A DNA stretch of 64,000 nt from JADLBR01 sp964651705 (GCA_964651705.1 CAZYWZ010000008.1:25809-89808), one strand, 5' to 3'; positions 33,828 to 43,617 are shown, numbered from the stretch's first letter. The notes: generated by a model from the letters alone, not told the origin. Program-made: numbers and translations.

Positions 33828-36800
33828 TCACTTCACCGTGATCCACATGGGCGAGACCCAGACGACCTCGCCGTTGTGGATGGGGATCTCGACGGTTTCG
33901 CCGGTGGGGGACTTGGCCTTGCGGGTGGTGGTGTCTCCCTGCTGCGTGCCGCGGACGTAATAGTAGCTGGTCTTGCCGGGGGTGGCCCGCGCGTCGGTCC
34001 ACTCGAATTCGACCTGCTGTTTCTCGGGTTTTGAGGAGTAGACGACCTCGTCGTCCTTTATGATGACGACCTCGGCGAAGGGGGCGGAGCCGACGAGTTT
34101 GATGCGGAGGGTGGGCGGCCTGTCGGTGGTGAATGCCTCGCCCATGAAATGATCGCCGCAGCGGACATCGGCGATGATGTTGTCGGTGGCGCCATAGACG
34201 CGGCGGTTTCGCATGCCCTCGACGACGGCCTCGCGTGTGGGCGCGTCCACGTAGACCAGGCAGTAGCTCATGTGGGTGGAGAGGTGGTCGGAGGAGGCCT
34301 GGAAGCCCATGCGGAAGCCCTTCTTGAGCGCGAGGGAGACGAAGCCGAGGGGCCGGAAGCCGCCGAGGGAGAATTGGTCGCTGCTGGCGCGCGGGGCGCC
34401 GGGGCGCTCGTAGCTGTTGCGGTCGCCCTGGTAGATTTCGACGACGGGCTCGACCTTGCCGCCGAAGTCGCGCCAGTCGGTGCCCATGTCGGTGGCGCTG
34501 GTGTGGCTGGCGCAGATGCCGCCGAACGCCTCGAGGTATCTGAAGAACATGAGGCTGTCGGGGGAGTTGGGGCGCTGGGCGTCGGGGCCGAGCTCGTCCA
34601 TGATCTTGCCGAGCCCGCCGCGGAGGCGGGGCAGGGGGCGCACGCCCTCGCGGGCGAAGACGGCGTTGCGGTGGCCGTCGGGGTAATTGTTGCTGCGCTC
34701 GTAGGACCACACCGGGAAGAATGTGCCGGGGATGAGGTAGGCGTGCGTCGTTTTCTGCGAGATCCACCACGGGAATTCGCGGCTGCCGTTGTCGTGGTCG
34801 CCGATGCCGATCCAGTCGAGGTCGGCCATGTCCATCGCGTAGCGCCACATGTCAAAGATGGAGCCATCGCTGCCGCCGTCGCCGGAGAGTTCGGTGTGGC
34901 GATGGAATTCGCCGCGGGCGATGCGGAGGGATTTGCCGCCGATCTCGGCGCGGTATTCGCGGATGGCCTTGACGTGCGCGGCCTCGGCTGCCAGCTCTGG
35001 CGCGGCGGGGGCCGGGGCTGGGGCGGACTCCGCCAATGTGGGTTCGGCGTCGGGCCGGGAGAGGGTGCCGGTCTCGATGAGGTAGATATCCTGGTTGAAG
35101 GCGGGGTCGGGATATTCGGGGTATTCGCGCGTGGTGGGGGGCGGGGTGTCGGGGGAGCGCCGGGTGTAGATCGGCGGGAGGTTCATGCGCGCCGCGGCGC
35201 GGAAGCGGCCATCGGAGACCGCGAGCATCGCGACGCCAGATTTCGGCGCGGGGAGGAGTGCGGCGGCCTGGTGGAGATAGGCGTCGGAGCCGAGCGCGGG
35301 AATCGCGGGCCGCCACTTCTCGCCATCGAGGCAGGTGAGGTGCTCGATCCAGGTATCGCCGGTGCCGGCCTCGAAGCGCGCGACCTTGGCGCGCGCCGAT
35401 AGCCAGACGCGCCCGTCTTCGGCGATGGCGATGCGGGGATGCGCGACGAGGCGGCGGTCCTGGTCATCCACCATGACCCCGGCGCCGGGTTTGGCCCTTG
35501 TGGCGGGGAAAGCCTCGGCGGGTTGGGGTCCGGGCGCTAACCGGCGCGACCCTTCCAACACCCGGAGCCCGACCGAGCGATTCTGGTACAGGGCGGTTCG
35601 ATTGGGCGCGTAGTCGTAGGGGCCGAAATCCTTGCCCCAATTCTCCGGGGCGACCTCGTAGGCGACCCAGAGGCGATTGCGCGCATCGAACGCGAGGCTG
35701 GGCCTCGCCTCGCCCTCGAGGCTTCGGGTGACCGCCTGGGGTTCGCCCCATGCGCCGCCGGCCCAGACCCGGACCATGACGTCATAATTCCCGGCCCCGT
35801 ACGTGTCCCACGCGATGGCGACCTGCCCGTCCGCGGATGCCGCGATGGCCGGCTCCCACTCGTTCGCGTCGGTGGCCGAGACGACCTCAGGGGCGGCGAA
35901 GGCCTCGCCCTGCTGGGTGGAGGCGAGGATATCGGCGCTGGAGTCGCCGAGGGATTGCCAGGCGACCCAGGCGCGGCCCTTCGCGTCCGTGGTTGCCGCG
36001 GGAAACACGTCGGAACCTTTGGCGCCCGACACCCGGATGGGCGAGGACCACTTCCCGGCCGAGCGCGCGCGGGCAAAGATGTCCCAGTTATCGCCATCGC
36101 GCGCCGACCAAAAGACCCAGGCGCGACCGTCGCCGTCGACTGCCACCGCGGTGCCCAGCACGCGCTGGCCGGGTTCGGTGACCGGTTCCGGTTGGCCCCA
36201 CGCCCCATCCGTTTGTGCGACGAAGACCACCTGGTCGCCGCCGCAAGGCGCGGTCAGGAAATCGAAGCTCTCGGGGCCCTCGGCCGCGGGCGTCGCCTCG
36301 CCGCCGGCCTTCTTGCCCTTGCCCTTGCCCCCGCGGGCGGCTTCGCCGGGCAGCTTGAACGGCGAGTCGAAACCGGGGCCGTGCGCCATCGCGATGAACG
36401 AGGCCACGAGACCGTCTTTTCCCCTCGCGGCGGCGGGATAGCTGTCTTCCTTCGGCGTGCGCACCACGGCCGAATAATTCGGGATGCGCCGCACCTCGGC
36501 GTTCCCCTCGAGCACCTTCCGGGCGGGGCCATAGCCGAAGGCACCCAGGGGGATATCGATCTCGCCCTTGGGCGTCGTGATCTTGAGGTTCGGGTTCGGG
36601 CCCGAGGTCGCCAGCGAAAGGACGATGCCGTTCGGGTTGATCGGGGCCTTCGTGATATCAAAATTGGCGTTGCGCGTCGCGAATCGCGCCACGAAGGGGC
36701 GCGTCTTGACGCGGTATTCCGCCCTGGTGGCGTAGTCGTCTCCCGTGAAGCGCCAGCCGTCGGTATCGATGACCTCGCAGTTGTCCGCGGTGAATTTGCC

Positions 36801-36956
36801 CTCCCAGACCGTCGCCTCCTTGTCCTTCAGGCCCATGACGACTGCCACCGTCACGCGCCGGGCCTCTTTGGCGGGCTGGGCTGGGGCGGTGCCTGCGGCC
36901 AGCGCCAGGCACAAGGCGACCGGCGTCGCGAGGTGGAGCGGGAAATTTTTTGTCAT
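33828..36956 (-). CDS. Large exported protein: beta-propeller-like repeats plus PHP/DUF3604 domain
   Basis: 1042 residues with a signal peptide (FPLHLATPVALCLALAAGTAPAQ). Residues about 260-440 carry repeats of the form WVFWSARDGDNWDIFARA and WVAWQSLGDSSADI, a propeller-like array. The last 380 residues are a PHP-like phosphoesterase domain: HRHTELSGDGGSDG, IGIGDHDNG, GICASHTSATDMGTDW, and ASSDHLSTHMSY hold His/Asp ligands in the family order. A hydrolytic, metal-dependent enzyme in the periplasm is likely; the substrate is unknown. The TTT-rich start ATG 36956 is clear. No adjacent partner on its strand. Confidence 0.75.
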   Translation of the reverse strand: MTKNFPLHLATPVALCLALAAGTAPAQPAKEARRVTVAVVMGLKDKEATVWEGKFTADNCEVIDTDGWRFTGDDYATRAEYRVKTRPFVARFATRNANFDITKAPINPNGIVLSLATSGPNPNLKITTPKGEIDIPLGAFGYGPARKVLEGNAEVRRIPNYSAVVRTPKEDSYPAAARGKDGLVASFIAMAHGPGFDSPFKLPGEAARGGKGKGKKAGGEATPAAEGPESFDFLTAPCGGDQVVFVAQTDGAWGQPEPVTEPGQRVLGTAVAVDGDGRAWVFWSARDGDNWDIFARARSAGKWSSPIRVSGAKGSDVFPAATTDAKGRAWVAWQSLGDSSADILASTQQGEAFAAPEVVSATDANEWEPAIAASADGQVAIAWDTYGAGNYDVMVRVWAGGAWGEPQAVTRSLEGEARPSLAFDARNRLWVAYEVAPENWGKDFGPYDYAPNRTALYQNRSVGLRVLEGSRRLAPGPQPAEAFPATRAKPGAGVMVDDQDRRLVAHPRIAIAEDGRVWLSARAKVARFEAGTGDTWIEHLTCLDGEKWRPAIPALGSDAYLHQAAALLPAPKSGVAMLAVSDGRFRAAARMNLPPIYTRRSPDTPPPTTREYPEYPDPAFNQDIYLIETGTLSRPDAEPTLAESAPAPAPAAPELAAEAAHVKAIREYRAEIGGKSLRIARGEFHRHTELSGDGGSDGSIFDMWRYAMDMADLDWIGIGDHDNGSREFPWWISQKTTHAYLIPGTFFPVWSYERSNNYPDGHRNAVFAREGVRPLPRLRGGLGKIMDELGPDAQRPNSPDSLMFFRYLEAFGGICASHTSATDMGTDWRDFGGKVEPVVEIYQGDRNSYERPGAPRASSDQFSLGGFRPLGFVSLALKKGFRMGFQASSDHLSTHMSYCLVYVDAPTREAVVEGMRNRRVYGATDNIIADVRCGDHFMGEAFTTDRPPTLRIKLVGSAPFAEVVIIKDDEVVYSSKPEKQQVEFEWTDARATPGKTSYYYVRGTQQGDTTTRKAKSPTGETVEIPIHNGEVVWVSPMWITVK

Positions 36957-37355
36957 CTGGACCTCCTTGCCGCTGGGGGGCGGCGAACTATTCAGGTGGG
37001 TTTTCTACCATGCCGGGGCGGGGATGTCGATGGACGAGCGAGATTCCGGGGTAGCCTTGAGCGTGAGCGAGCGGGAGCAGACGACTTGCCCGCCTCTGGC
37101 GGGGGAATGTCTGCGCCACGCGGAAAAGGTTCTCCCTGAATGACGCGGCGCCCCCGCGCGCCGGGGGCGGGGCTGACCTGAAACTTCCCCCCGGTGGCGT
37201 CGCAGAGACGCCCTACAAATTTTGTAGGCCGCCTGTGCCAGGCGGCAGCGGGAATGAGGTTTTCGCACGGATTTTCCGCAAGAGCCAAAAAAGGGGGACG
37301 GGGCCGTAAGTTTCGTGATGGACGCGGGGCGGGAAATTGATTATGTGGGGTGCCG
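36957..37355. repeat. Divergent-gene gap with two palindromic units
   Basis: A 399-base gap before purS with no gene. Unit one (37138-37188) reads ATGACGCGGCG, a GC hairpin, GGGGCTGACCTGAAACTTCCC; it is the reverse complement of the element at 63921-63984. Unit two (37196-37246) is GGCGTCGCAGAGACGCC, CCTACAAA-T-TTTGTAGG, then GCCGCCTGTGCCAGGCGGC. The same hairpin words (CGCAGAG, CTGTGCCAG, CTAC...GTAG) occur in another order at 58097-58166. The purine operon promoter must lie here but I cannot place it. Confidence 0.85.
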
Positions 37356-37763
37356 ATGAAGGCGCTTATCGCGGTGATGCCGAAGCGGACGGTGCTGGAT
37401 CCGCAGGGTGAGGCGGTGAAGGAGGCGATCCATCACCTGGGTTTTGAGGCGGTGGCGGACGCGCGGGTGGGCAAGTTCATCGAACTCGAGGTGCGCGGGA
37501 TGGGCGAGGCGGAGGCGCGGCGGCGGCTGGAGGTGATCTGCCACGAGCTGCTGTCGAACCCGGTGATCGAGGAGTACTCGCTGATTTTTGAGGGGGGCGC
37601 GGGGCCCGAGGCTGGGGGCGCGCGGGGGGCGGCGAAGGGCGCGAAGGGCTTGGCCAAGGGGGCGCAGGCGAAGGGGGCCAAGGCGCGGGCGGCGGCGAAG
37701 GCGGCGCGAAAGGTGGCGAAGCCTCGGAAATCCAAGCCGGCGGGGCGGCGGGCGCGTCGATGA
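37356..37763 (+). CDS. purS: FGAM synthase subunit PurS with histone-H1-like tail
   Basis: Residues 1-79 are a complete PurS, the small structural subunit that bridges PurQ and PurL in phosphoribosylformylglycinamidine synthase (ALIAVMPKRTVLDPQGEAV, FIELEVRGMGEAEA, NPVIEEY). Normal PurS stops there. Residues 80-135 add a Lys/Ala/Gly/Pro/Arg tail (AAKGAKGLAKGAQ, AKAARKVAKPRKSKPAGRRARR) like bacterial H1-type DNA/RNA-binding tails. Start ATG 37356, with GGGG five bases upstream. The stop overlaps the purQ start by four bases (ATGA). Confidence 0.92.
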   Translation: MKALIAVMPKRTVLDPQGEAVKEAIHHLGFEAVADARVGKFIELEVRGMGEAEARRRLEVICHELLSNPVIEEYSLIFEGGAGPEAGGARGAAKGAKGLAKGAQAKGAKARAAAKAARKVAKPRKSKPAGRRARR

Positions 37764-38458
37764 AGTGGGCGGTACTTCAGTTTCCCGGGTCCAATTGCGA
37801 CCAGGACCTGATCCATGTCCTGCGCTCGGTCATGGGCAAGGACGCGGCCTATCTGTGGCACAAGGAACGTTCGTTGGGCGATGCGGAGGTCGTGCTGGTG
37901 CCGGGCGGGTTTTCGTACGGGGATTACCTGCGCTGCGGGGCGATCGCGCGCTTTTCGCCGGTGATGCGGGCGGTGGCCGAATTTGCGGCGCGCGGCGGAT
38001 TCGTGCTGGGGATATGCAATGGGTTTCAGATCCTCTGCGAGGCGGGGCTGTTGCCGGGCTGCCTGATCCGCAATCGGGAGCTGCGCTTCGTGTGCCGGGA
38101 GGTGGCGGTGCGGGTGGAGAACGCGGGGATTCCTTTCACGGGCCGGGCCAAGGCGGGGCAGGTGCTGCGGATGCCGGTGGCCCACGGGGAGGGGAATTAC
38201 TTTGCCGACGCGGAGACGCTGGTGCGGATCGAGCGCGGCGGGCAGGTGGTCTTCCGCTATTGCGAGGGCGCGAACCCGAATGGTTCCGTGGCCGACATCG
38301 CGGGCGTGTGCAACGAGCGCGGCAACGTGATGGGGCTCATGCCCCACCCGGAGCGAGCGTCGGAGGCCATCCTCGGCTCGGCGGATGGGCGGCTGATTTT
38401 CGAGGGCCTCGCGGACGCGGTGCGGGCGCGGCGGGCGGCGCGGCTGGGCGGCGATTGA
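37760..38458 (+). CDS. purQ: FGAM synthase glutaminase subunit
   Basis: A 232-residue class I glutamine amidotransferase that supplies ammonia to PurL. The nucleophile is Cys in GICNGFQIL near residue 89; His and Glu of the triad are in LMPHPERA near 197-201. QFPGSNCDQD and PGGFSYGDYLRCGAIA are diagnostic of PurQ. It starts inside the purS stop and is followed after 7 bases by purL, consistent with stoichiometric translation of the PurSQL complex. Confidence 0.97.
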   Translation: MKWAVLQFPGSNCDQDLIHVLRSVMGKDAAYLWHKERSLGDAEVVLVPGGFSYGDYLRCGAIARFSPVMRAVAEFAARGGFVLGICNGFQILCEAGLLPGCLIRNRELRFVCREVAVRVENAGIPFTGRAKAGQVLRMPVAHGEGNYFADAETLVRIERGGQVVFRYCEGANPNGSVADIAGVCNERGNVMGLMPHPERASEAILGSADGRLIFEGLADAVRARRAARLGGD

Positions 38459-38465
38459 GGTGGGC

Positions 38466-40763
38466 ATGGGCAAGATTCCCGAAGACGCGAAGGTGACGCC
38501 GGAACTGGTGGCCCGGCACGGGCTGACGCCGGAGGAGTACGGGCTGGTCCTGGATATCCTGGGACGCGAGCCGACCATCACGGAGCTGGGGATATTCTCC
38601 GTGATGTGGAGCGAGCACTGCTCCTACAAGAGTTCGCGGCCCGAGTTAAAGAAGTTTCCCACCGAGGGCCCTTCGGTGCTGGTGCGGGCGGGGGAGGAGA
38701 ACGCGGGCGTCATCGACATCGGCGACGGATGGGCGGTGGCGTTCAAGATCGAATCGCACAACCACCCGAGCGCGGTCGAGCCATTCCAGGGTGCCGCGAC
38801 GGGGGTGGGCGGCATCCTGCGCGACATATTCACCATGGGCGCGCGGCCGGTGCTGCTGGCGGACTCTTTGCGCTTTGGCGACATCCGCGGCAAGTCGCGG
38901 CGCGCGGCGGAGAACCGGCGTCTCCTCAAGGGGGTGGTCGGCGGGATCGCGCACTATGGCAACTGCATCGGGGTGCCGACGGTGGCGGGCGAGATCGCCT
39001 TTGACGACAGCTATTCCGGAAATCCGCTGGTGAACGTCTTTTGCCTCGGGGTGCTGCGCCACGACCAGATCCGGCTCGGCAAGGCGACCGGCGAGGGTAA
39101 CCCCGTCTTCTACGTGGGGGCCAAGACGGGCCGCGATGGGCTCGCGGGCGCGGCCTTCGCCTCGCGGGACCTGACCGAAGAATCCAAGGAGGATCGTCCC
39201 GCGGTGCAGGTGGGTGACCCCTTCCGGGAAAAATTGCTCCTCGAGGCGTGCCTCGAGTTGTTCGCGCGCGCGGAGGCGATCGTCGGCGTCCAGGACATGG
39301 GCGCCGCGGGGCTGACGTGCTCCACCTGCGAGACCGCCAGCCGCGGGCACTCCGGCATCGAGATCGACCTGGATCTGGTGCCCCAGCGCGAGGAGGGCAT
39401 GACCGCCTACGAGCTGATGCTCAGCGAATCGCAGGAGCGGATGCTCATCATCGCCCGCCGCGGACACGAGGAGACCGTCAGGCAGATCTTCGCCAAATGG
39501 GATCTGGACGCGGTCGAGATCGGGCGCGTGACGAGCGATGGCCTGATGCGCGTGCGGCACGCGGGGCGCGTGGTCGCGGAGATCCCGGCGCGGCGTCTGG
39601 CCGAGGAGGCGCCCGTCTATCACCGGCCGGCCCGGGTCCCGTCGGAGGAGATCGGGCGCTACGACCACCTGAAATTTCCCGAGCCGAAGGATCTCGTGGG
39701 GGCGCTGCCGCGGATGCTCGCGGTGCCGACGGTCGCGTCGAAGCGCTGGGTCTACGAGCAATACGACCACATGGTGCGGGTCGGGACCGTCGTGCTGCCG
39801 GGTAGCGATGCCGCGGTGGTGCGGGTGCCGATCGACCCGCCGGGAGATCTGCCGCCGGTGGGCGAGAGGTCATTCAAATACCTCGCGGTCTCGACCGATT
39901 GCAACGGCATGCATTGCGCGCTCGACCCCCGCGAGGGAGGCAGGCTCGCCGTCGCCGAGGCGGCCCGCAACCTCGCCTGCTCGGGAGCCCGGCCCATCGG
40001 GGTCACCGACAACCTGAATTTTGGCAACCCGCAGCGGCCTGAGATCTTCTGGCAATTGCGGGAGGCGGTCGAGGGGATGGCCGAGGGGTGCCGGGCCTTC
40101 GGGGTCCCGGTGACGGGCGGCAACGTCAGCCTCTACAACGAGTCCCCGGCGGGAGCGATCGACCCGACGCCCGTGGTGGGAATGGTCGGGATCATCGATG
40201 ATCCCGCGCACATCACGACCCAGTATTTCAAAGGCGACGGCGATGTCATCCTGCTGCTGGGTTGCGCGGGCGGTGGCCTGGGGGGCTCGCTCTACGCGAA
40301 GGAGATCCTGGGGCGGCGGTTCGGGCCCTGCCCGGGCGTCGACCTGGCATTCGAGCGGGCCACCCACGAGGCGCTATTGGAGATCATACGCCGCGGCTGG
40401 GTCCGGAGCGCCCACGACTGCTCCGAGGGCGGGCTCGGGGTCGCGCTGGCCGAATGCGCCATGTCTGGACCGGGGGAAGCCGTAGGCGCCCGGATCGACC
40501 TCTCGTTTGTCGATGGCCCGCTGGGGCGCCGGGACGAGGTGCTGTTCAACGAGGCCTCGGGCCGCATCGTCGTCAGCGTGGACGAGGGGCATTTCCGGGA
40601 GGCGCTGGCGCTCATGGCCGAGCGCGGCGTGCCGGCGTGCCGCATCGGGCGGACGGGTGGGGACACCTTGGACATCGACTTTTCTGGCGGTAGATTATCG
40701 TGGCCGGTCGCCGAACTCCGCGAGGCGTGGGGGGGGGCGTTGGCCCGGGCGCTCCGCGGGTGA
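38466..40763 (+). CDS. purL: FGAM synthase synthetase subunit
   Basis: A 765-residue small-type PurL that uses ATP and ammonia to convert FGAR to FGAM. MWSEHCSYKSSRPELKKF near residue 42 and the SHNHPSAVEPFQGAATGVGGILRDI ATP-binding region near 95 (in pieces) are diagnostic; the late DCSEGGLGVALAEC matches the second AIRS-like domain. Length fits the separate-subunit form used with PurS and PurQ. ATG 38466 follows GAGG at 38457-38460; GTG 38460 is also in frame. Confidence 0.97.
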   Translation: MGKIPEDAKVTPELVARHGLTPEEYGLVLDILGREPTITELGIFSVMWSEHCSYKSSRPELKKFPTEGPSVLVRAGEENAGVIDIGDGWAVAFKIESHNHPSAVEPFQGAATGVGGILRDIFTMGARPVLLADSLRFGDIRGKSRRAAENRRLLKGVVGGIAHYGNCIGVPTVAGEIAFDDSYSGNPLVNVFCLGVLRHDQIRLGKATGEGNPVFYVGAKTGRDGLAGAAFASRDLTEESKEDRPAVQVGDPFREKLLLEACLELFARAEAIVGVQDMGAAGLTCSTCETASRGHSGIEIDLDLVPQREEGMTAYELMLSESQERMLIIARRGHEETVRQIFAKWDLDAVEIGRVTSDGLMRVRHAGRVVAEIPARRLAEEAPVYHRPARVPSEEIGRYDHLKFPEPKDLVGALPRMLAVPTVASKRWVYEQYDHMVRVGTVVLPGSDAAVVRVPIDPPGDLPPVGERSFKYLAVSTDCNGMHCALDPREGGRLAVAEAARNLACSGARPIGVTDNLNFGNPQRPEIFWQLREAVEGMAEGCRAFGVPVTGGNVSLYNESPAGAIDPTPVVGMVGIIDDPAHITTQYFKGDGDVILLLGCAGGGLGGSLYAKEILGRRFGPCPGVDLAFERATHEALLEIIRRGWVRSAHDCSEGGLGVALAECAMSGPGEAVGARIDLSFVDGPLGRRDEVLFNEASGRIVVSVDEGHFREALALMAERGVPACRIGRTGGDTLDIDFSGGRLSWPVAELREAWGGALARALRG

Positions 40764-40795
40764 TCCGCGGGAACACGACTGAAGGGAAGCGAGCG

Positions 40796-42295
40796 ATGCC
40801 CGCGTTGCGGACCTTGCAGGATGGCGGCGATTTCGTTGCGGGTGCATACCCGCGACACGAGTGCGGCATATTCGGGGTCTTCGGGCACCCGAATGCTGGC
40901 GAGATCACCTACTATGGCCTTTACGCCCTGCAGCACCGCGGCCAGGAGAGCGCCGGGATCGTGGCCGCCGAGGCCGATGACGCTCCATTCCGCCTGCACC
41001 GGGGCATGGGCCTGGTCTCCCAGGTGTTTGACGAGCAGAAGCTCAAGGACTTGCACGGCAGCCGTGCCATCGGGCACGTCCGGTATTCGACGACCGGTTC
41101 GAGCACCATCAAGAACGCGCAGCCCATCGTGGTCAACTGCGCGCGGGGGCAGATCGCCGTCGCGCACAACGGTAACCTGGTCAACGCGAACATCCTCCGC
41201 GACGAACTGGAGCGGGCCGGCTCCATTTTTCAGACGACCAGCGACAGCGAGGTGATATTGCACCTCATGATCCAGCCGAGGCGCGAGGGGCACGAGGCCT
41301 CGCTGGTCAGCGCCCTGCGACGGGTGCAGGGGGCCTTCTCGCTGGTGATCATGGGGGAGCGCGAGATGATCGCCGCCCGAGACCCGCACGGTTTCCGGCC
41401 GCTGTGCCTCGGGCGCCTCGACGGCGCCTGGGTCGTGTCGAGCGAGACCTGCGCCTTCGACCTCATCCGCGCGGACTACGTCCGCGACGTGGAACCGGGG
41501 GAGGTCGTCGTCATCGATGGCAATGGCATCCGGTCCATCCGCTACGTGGACCCCTCCCACGAGCGGGCCTTCTGCATCTTCGAGCACGTCTATTTCGCGC
41601 GGCCCGACAGCGTGCTCATGGGGGGCTTCGTGAGCGAGACGCGCAAGCGGATGGGCCGCGAGCTGGCCCGGCTCCACCCCGTCGATGCCGACATCGTGAT
41701 CCCCGTGCCCGATTCGGGGAATTACGCCGCCCAGGGATTCTCGGAGGAGTCCGGAATCCCCTTCGAGCAGGCCTTCGTCCGCAACCACTACATCGGGCGC
41801 ACCTTCCTCCAGCCAACGCAGCTCATCCGCGATTTCAACGTGCGCGTCAAACTGAACCTCATCCGCGAGATGATCCGGGACAAGCGCGTCGTGGTGGTGG
41901 ATGACTCGGTGGTCCGGGGCACCACCGCGCGCGCGCGGGTCGTCAACCTCCGCGAGGTCGGCGCCAGGGAGGTGCACCTCCGGATCTCTTGCCCGCCGCA
42001 CCGGTTCCCCTGCTTCTATGGGATCGATTTCCCCGACAAGAAGGACCTGATCGCAAACCAGATGACCCGCGCGGAGATCGCGAAGTACCTCGGGGTCGAT
42101 TCGATCGGCTACCTGGACGTCGACGGCATGATCCGCGCCACCGGCCGCAAGGGATCGGAGTTCTGCGTCGCCTGCTTCACCGGCGACTACCCGGTGCGCT
42201 TCGACGCCCGACTGGACAAGTTGATCCTGGAGCAGCAGCGCCACCGAACCGGCTCGCTGCTCGAGGAGGAGACCGCGCAACCGAGGCTGTTCTGA
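40796..42295 (+). CDS. purF: Amidophosphoribosyltransferase
   Basis: A 499-residue enzyme for the first committed purine step (PRPP + glutamine to phosphoribosylamine). The nucleophile Cys23 begins ECGIFGVFGH after a 22-residue propeptide of the self-processed class. GHVRYSTTG and AHNGNLVN lie in the glutaminase domain; the PRPP loop VVVVDDSVVRGTT is near residue 365, and IPVPDSGNYAA precedes it. The late Cys pair CPPHRFPCFYGIDFP plus FCVACFTGDYPV match the iron-sulfur-containing B. subtilis-type PurF. Last gene of the operon, 32 bases after purL. Confidence 0.96.
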   Translation: MPALRTLQDGGDFVAGAYPRHECGIFGVFGHPNAGEITYYGLYALQHRGQESAGIVAAEADDAPFRLHRGMGLVSQVFDEQKLKDLHGSRAIGHVRYSTTGSSTIKNAQPIVVNCARGQIAVAHNGNLVNANILRDELERAGSIFQTTSDSEVILHLMIQPRREGHEASLVSALRRVQGAFSLVIMGEREMIAARDPHGFRPLCLGRLDGAWVVSSETCAFDLIRADYVRDVEPGEVVVIDGNGIRSIRYVDPSHERAFCIFEHVYFARPDSVLMGGFVSETRKRMGRELARLHPVDADIVIPVPDSGNYAAQGFSEESGIPFEQAFVRNHYIGRTFLQPTQLIRDFNVRVKLNLIREMIRDKRVVVVDDSVVRGTTARARVVNLREVGAREVHLRISCPPHRFPCFYGIDFPDKKDLIANQMTRAEIAKYLGVDSIGYLDVDGMIRATGRKGSEFCVACFTGDYPVRFDARLDKLILEQQRHRTGSLLEEETAQPRLF

Positions 42296-42357
42296 TCCCC
42301 TTTGCGATTGACGGTCGCCGGTCCGGGCGGGAGCATTGCCCGCAAGGAGAAATTGGC

Positions 42358-43224
42358 ATGAAGACACGCTTGACCCGGCGCGGCGCGCTGAAAACGTTGG
42401 CTGGAACCGCGGGGGCCCTCGCGCTGCTGCGCGAGCGGATGGAGGCCGCGGCGGCGGAGCTGAAGGGCAACGTCCGGCACTCGGTGTGCAAGTGGTGCTA
42501 CAAGAACGTCAGCCTCGAGGACCTTTGCAAGGCCGGCAAGGAGATGGGCATCGAGGCCATCGACCTCCTCGAGGTGAAGGACTTCCCAACCCTCAAGGCG
42601 CACGGGCTGGTGTGCGCGGTGGTGTCCGGCGTCCCGGGCGGCATCCCGAAGGGCCTGAACCGCACCGAGAACCACGACGCGATCGCGGCGTTCATGGAGC
42701 AGGCGATCCCCGAGGCGGCCAAGGCCGGCGCCCCGAACGTCATATGCTTTTCCGGCAACCGCGAGGGGATGGGCGACGAGCAGGGGATCGAGAATTGCGC
42801 GAAGGGCCTCAAGCGGATCATGCCGGTCGCCGAGAAGCACAAGGTCACGGTGATCATGGAGCTGCTCAACAGCAAGGTGAACCACAAGGACTACATGTGC
42901 GACCGCAGCCCGTGGGGCGTGGAGCTGTGCAAGCGCGTCGGCTCGGAGCGCTTTAAACTGCTCTATGACATATACCACATGCAGATCATGGAGGGGGACC
43001 TGATCGCGACCATCAAGGCGAGCCACCAGTACTTCGGCCACTACCACACCGGCGGCGTGCCGGGCCGGGCCGAGATCGACGAGACCCAGGAGATCTACTA
43101 TCCCGCGGTCATGCGCGCCATCGTCGCCACGGGCTTCAAGGGCTTCGTCGCCCAGGAGTTCATCCCGAAACGGCCCGATGCGCTCGGCTCGCTGAGGCAG
43201 GCCGTCCAGATCTGCGACGTGTGA
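42358..43224 (+). CDS. Tat-exported hydroxypyruvate-isomerase-like TIM-barrel protein
   Basis: A 288-residue protein with a twin-arginine signal (LTRRGALKTLAGTAGALALL) and the AP-endonuclease-2/Hyi TIM barrel. Metal ligands are visible in IMELLNSKVNH, LLYDIYHMQIMEG, HYHTGGVPGRAEID and FVAQEFIPK. The cytoplasmic enzyme interconverts hydroxypyruvate and tartronate semialdehyde, but an exported paralogue probably acts on another sugar acid. Exported Hyi-like proteins are frequent in PVC bacteria. It is 62 bases after purF, possibly by chance rather than function. Confidence 0.85.
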   Translation: MKTRLTRRGALKTLAGTAGALALLRERMEAAAAELKGNVRHSVCKWCYKNVSLEDLCKAGKEMGIEAIDLLEVKDFPTLKAHGLVCAVVSGVPGGIPKGLNRTENHDAIAAFMEQAIPEAAKAGAPNVICFSGNREGMGDEQGIENCAKGLKRIMPVAEKHKVTVIMELLNSKVNHKDYMCDRSPWGVELCKRVGSERFKLLYDIYHMQIMEGDLIATIKASHQYFGHYHTGGVPGRAEIDETQEIYYPAVMRAIVATGFKGFVAQEFIPKRPDALGSLRQAVQICDV

Positions 43225-43617
43225 TCGGGGCTGACTCGAAAATTCGCCGTAACTATTTAGTGGCGAAGGGCCTTCGCCCTTCGGCGGGGGATAGGCCGAA
43301 GCCGGAAGCGGCTTCGCTACAAATTTTCACCCCCGGTGGTGCCCCGCGTGCGGGGCACGGGATCTAGCTCGAAAATTCCAGGCGTAGCCACGGCCGTGAG
43401 GCCGTGGACCCCGTCGCGCGGCCCCTCCGCGACCGGAGGGGCTACATTTTCACCCACGGTGGTAGAGGATGCGGGGCGGGCCAAACACGGTGCCGAAATT
43501 GAACTTGCGGACCACATGACAGGTCCTGAGTCTAATCGGGTGAAAGAGACCACCATTCGGGAAAGGGCCTCGACTGAGAGTGAGCCATGTCGATCGCTTG
43601 CTCGATGCGGCGGCGTC
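43225..43617. repeat. Four concatenated palindromic units before the serine hydrolase gene
   Basis: A 393-base gap with no gene. In order: GCTGACTCGAAAATTC (43230-43245, the inverted end of the unit at 58190); GTGGCGAAG...CTTCGCTAC (43260-43320, as at 22240); a unit at 43321-43379 holding the hairpin GTGCCCCGC/GCGGGGCAC and ending CTAGCTCGAAAATTCC (as at 33672, inverted); and GTAGCC, hairpin CCACGGCC/GGCCGTGG, hairpin CCCCTCCG/CGGAGGGG, GGCTAC (43384-43445, as at 8878). From about 43450 on, no repeat is seen. Confidence 0.88.

Noticed and set aside
33828..36956. Plus-strand open frames of 200-400 codons opposite the propeller-PHP gene.
   Set aside because: Compositionally biased, no homology-like motifs, while the minus-strand frame has a signal peptide and PHP ligands.
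42358..43224. Considered the Hyi-like gene as part of the purine operon.
   Set aside because: It is close to purF but has a Tat signal and belongs to an exported sugar-acid enzyme family with no purine role; proximity alone is weak evidence.
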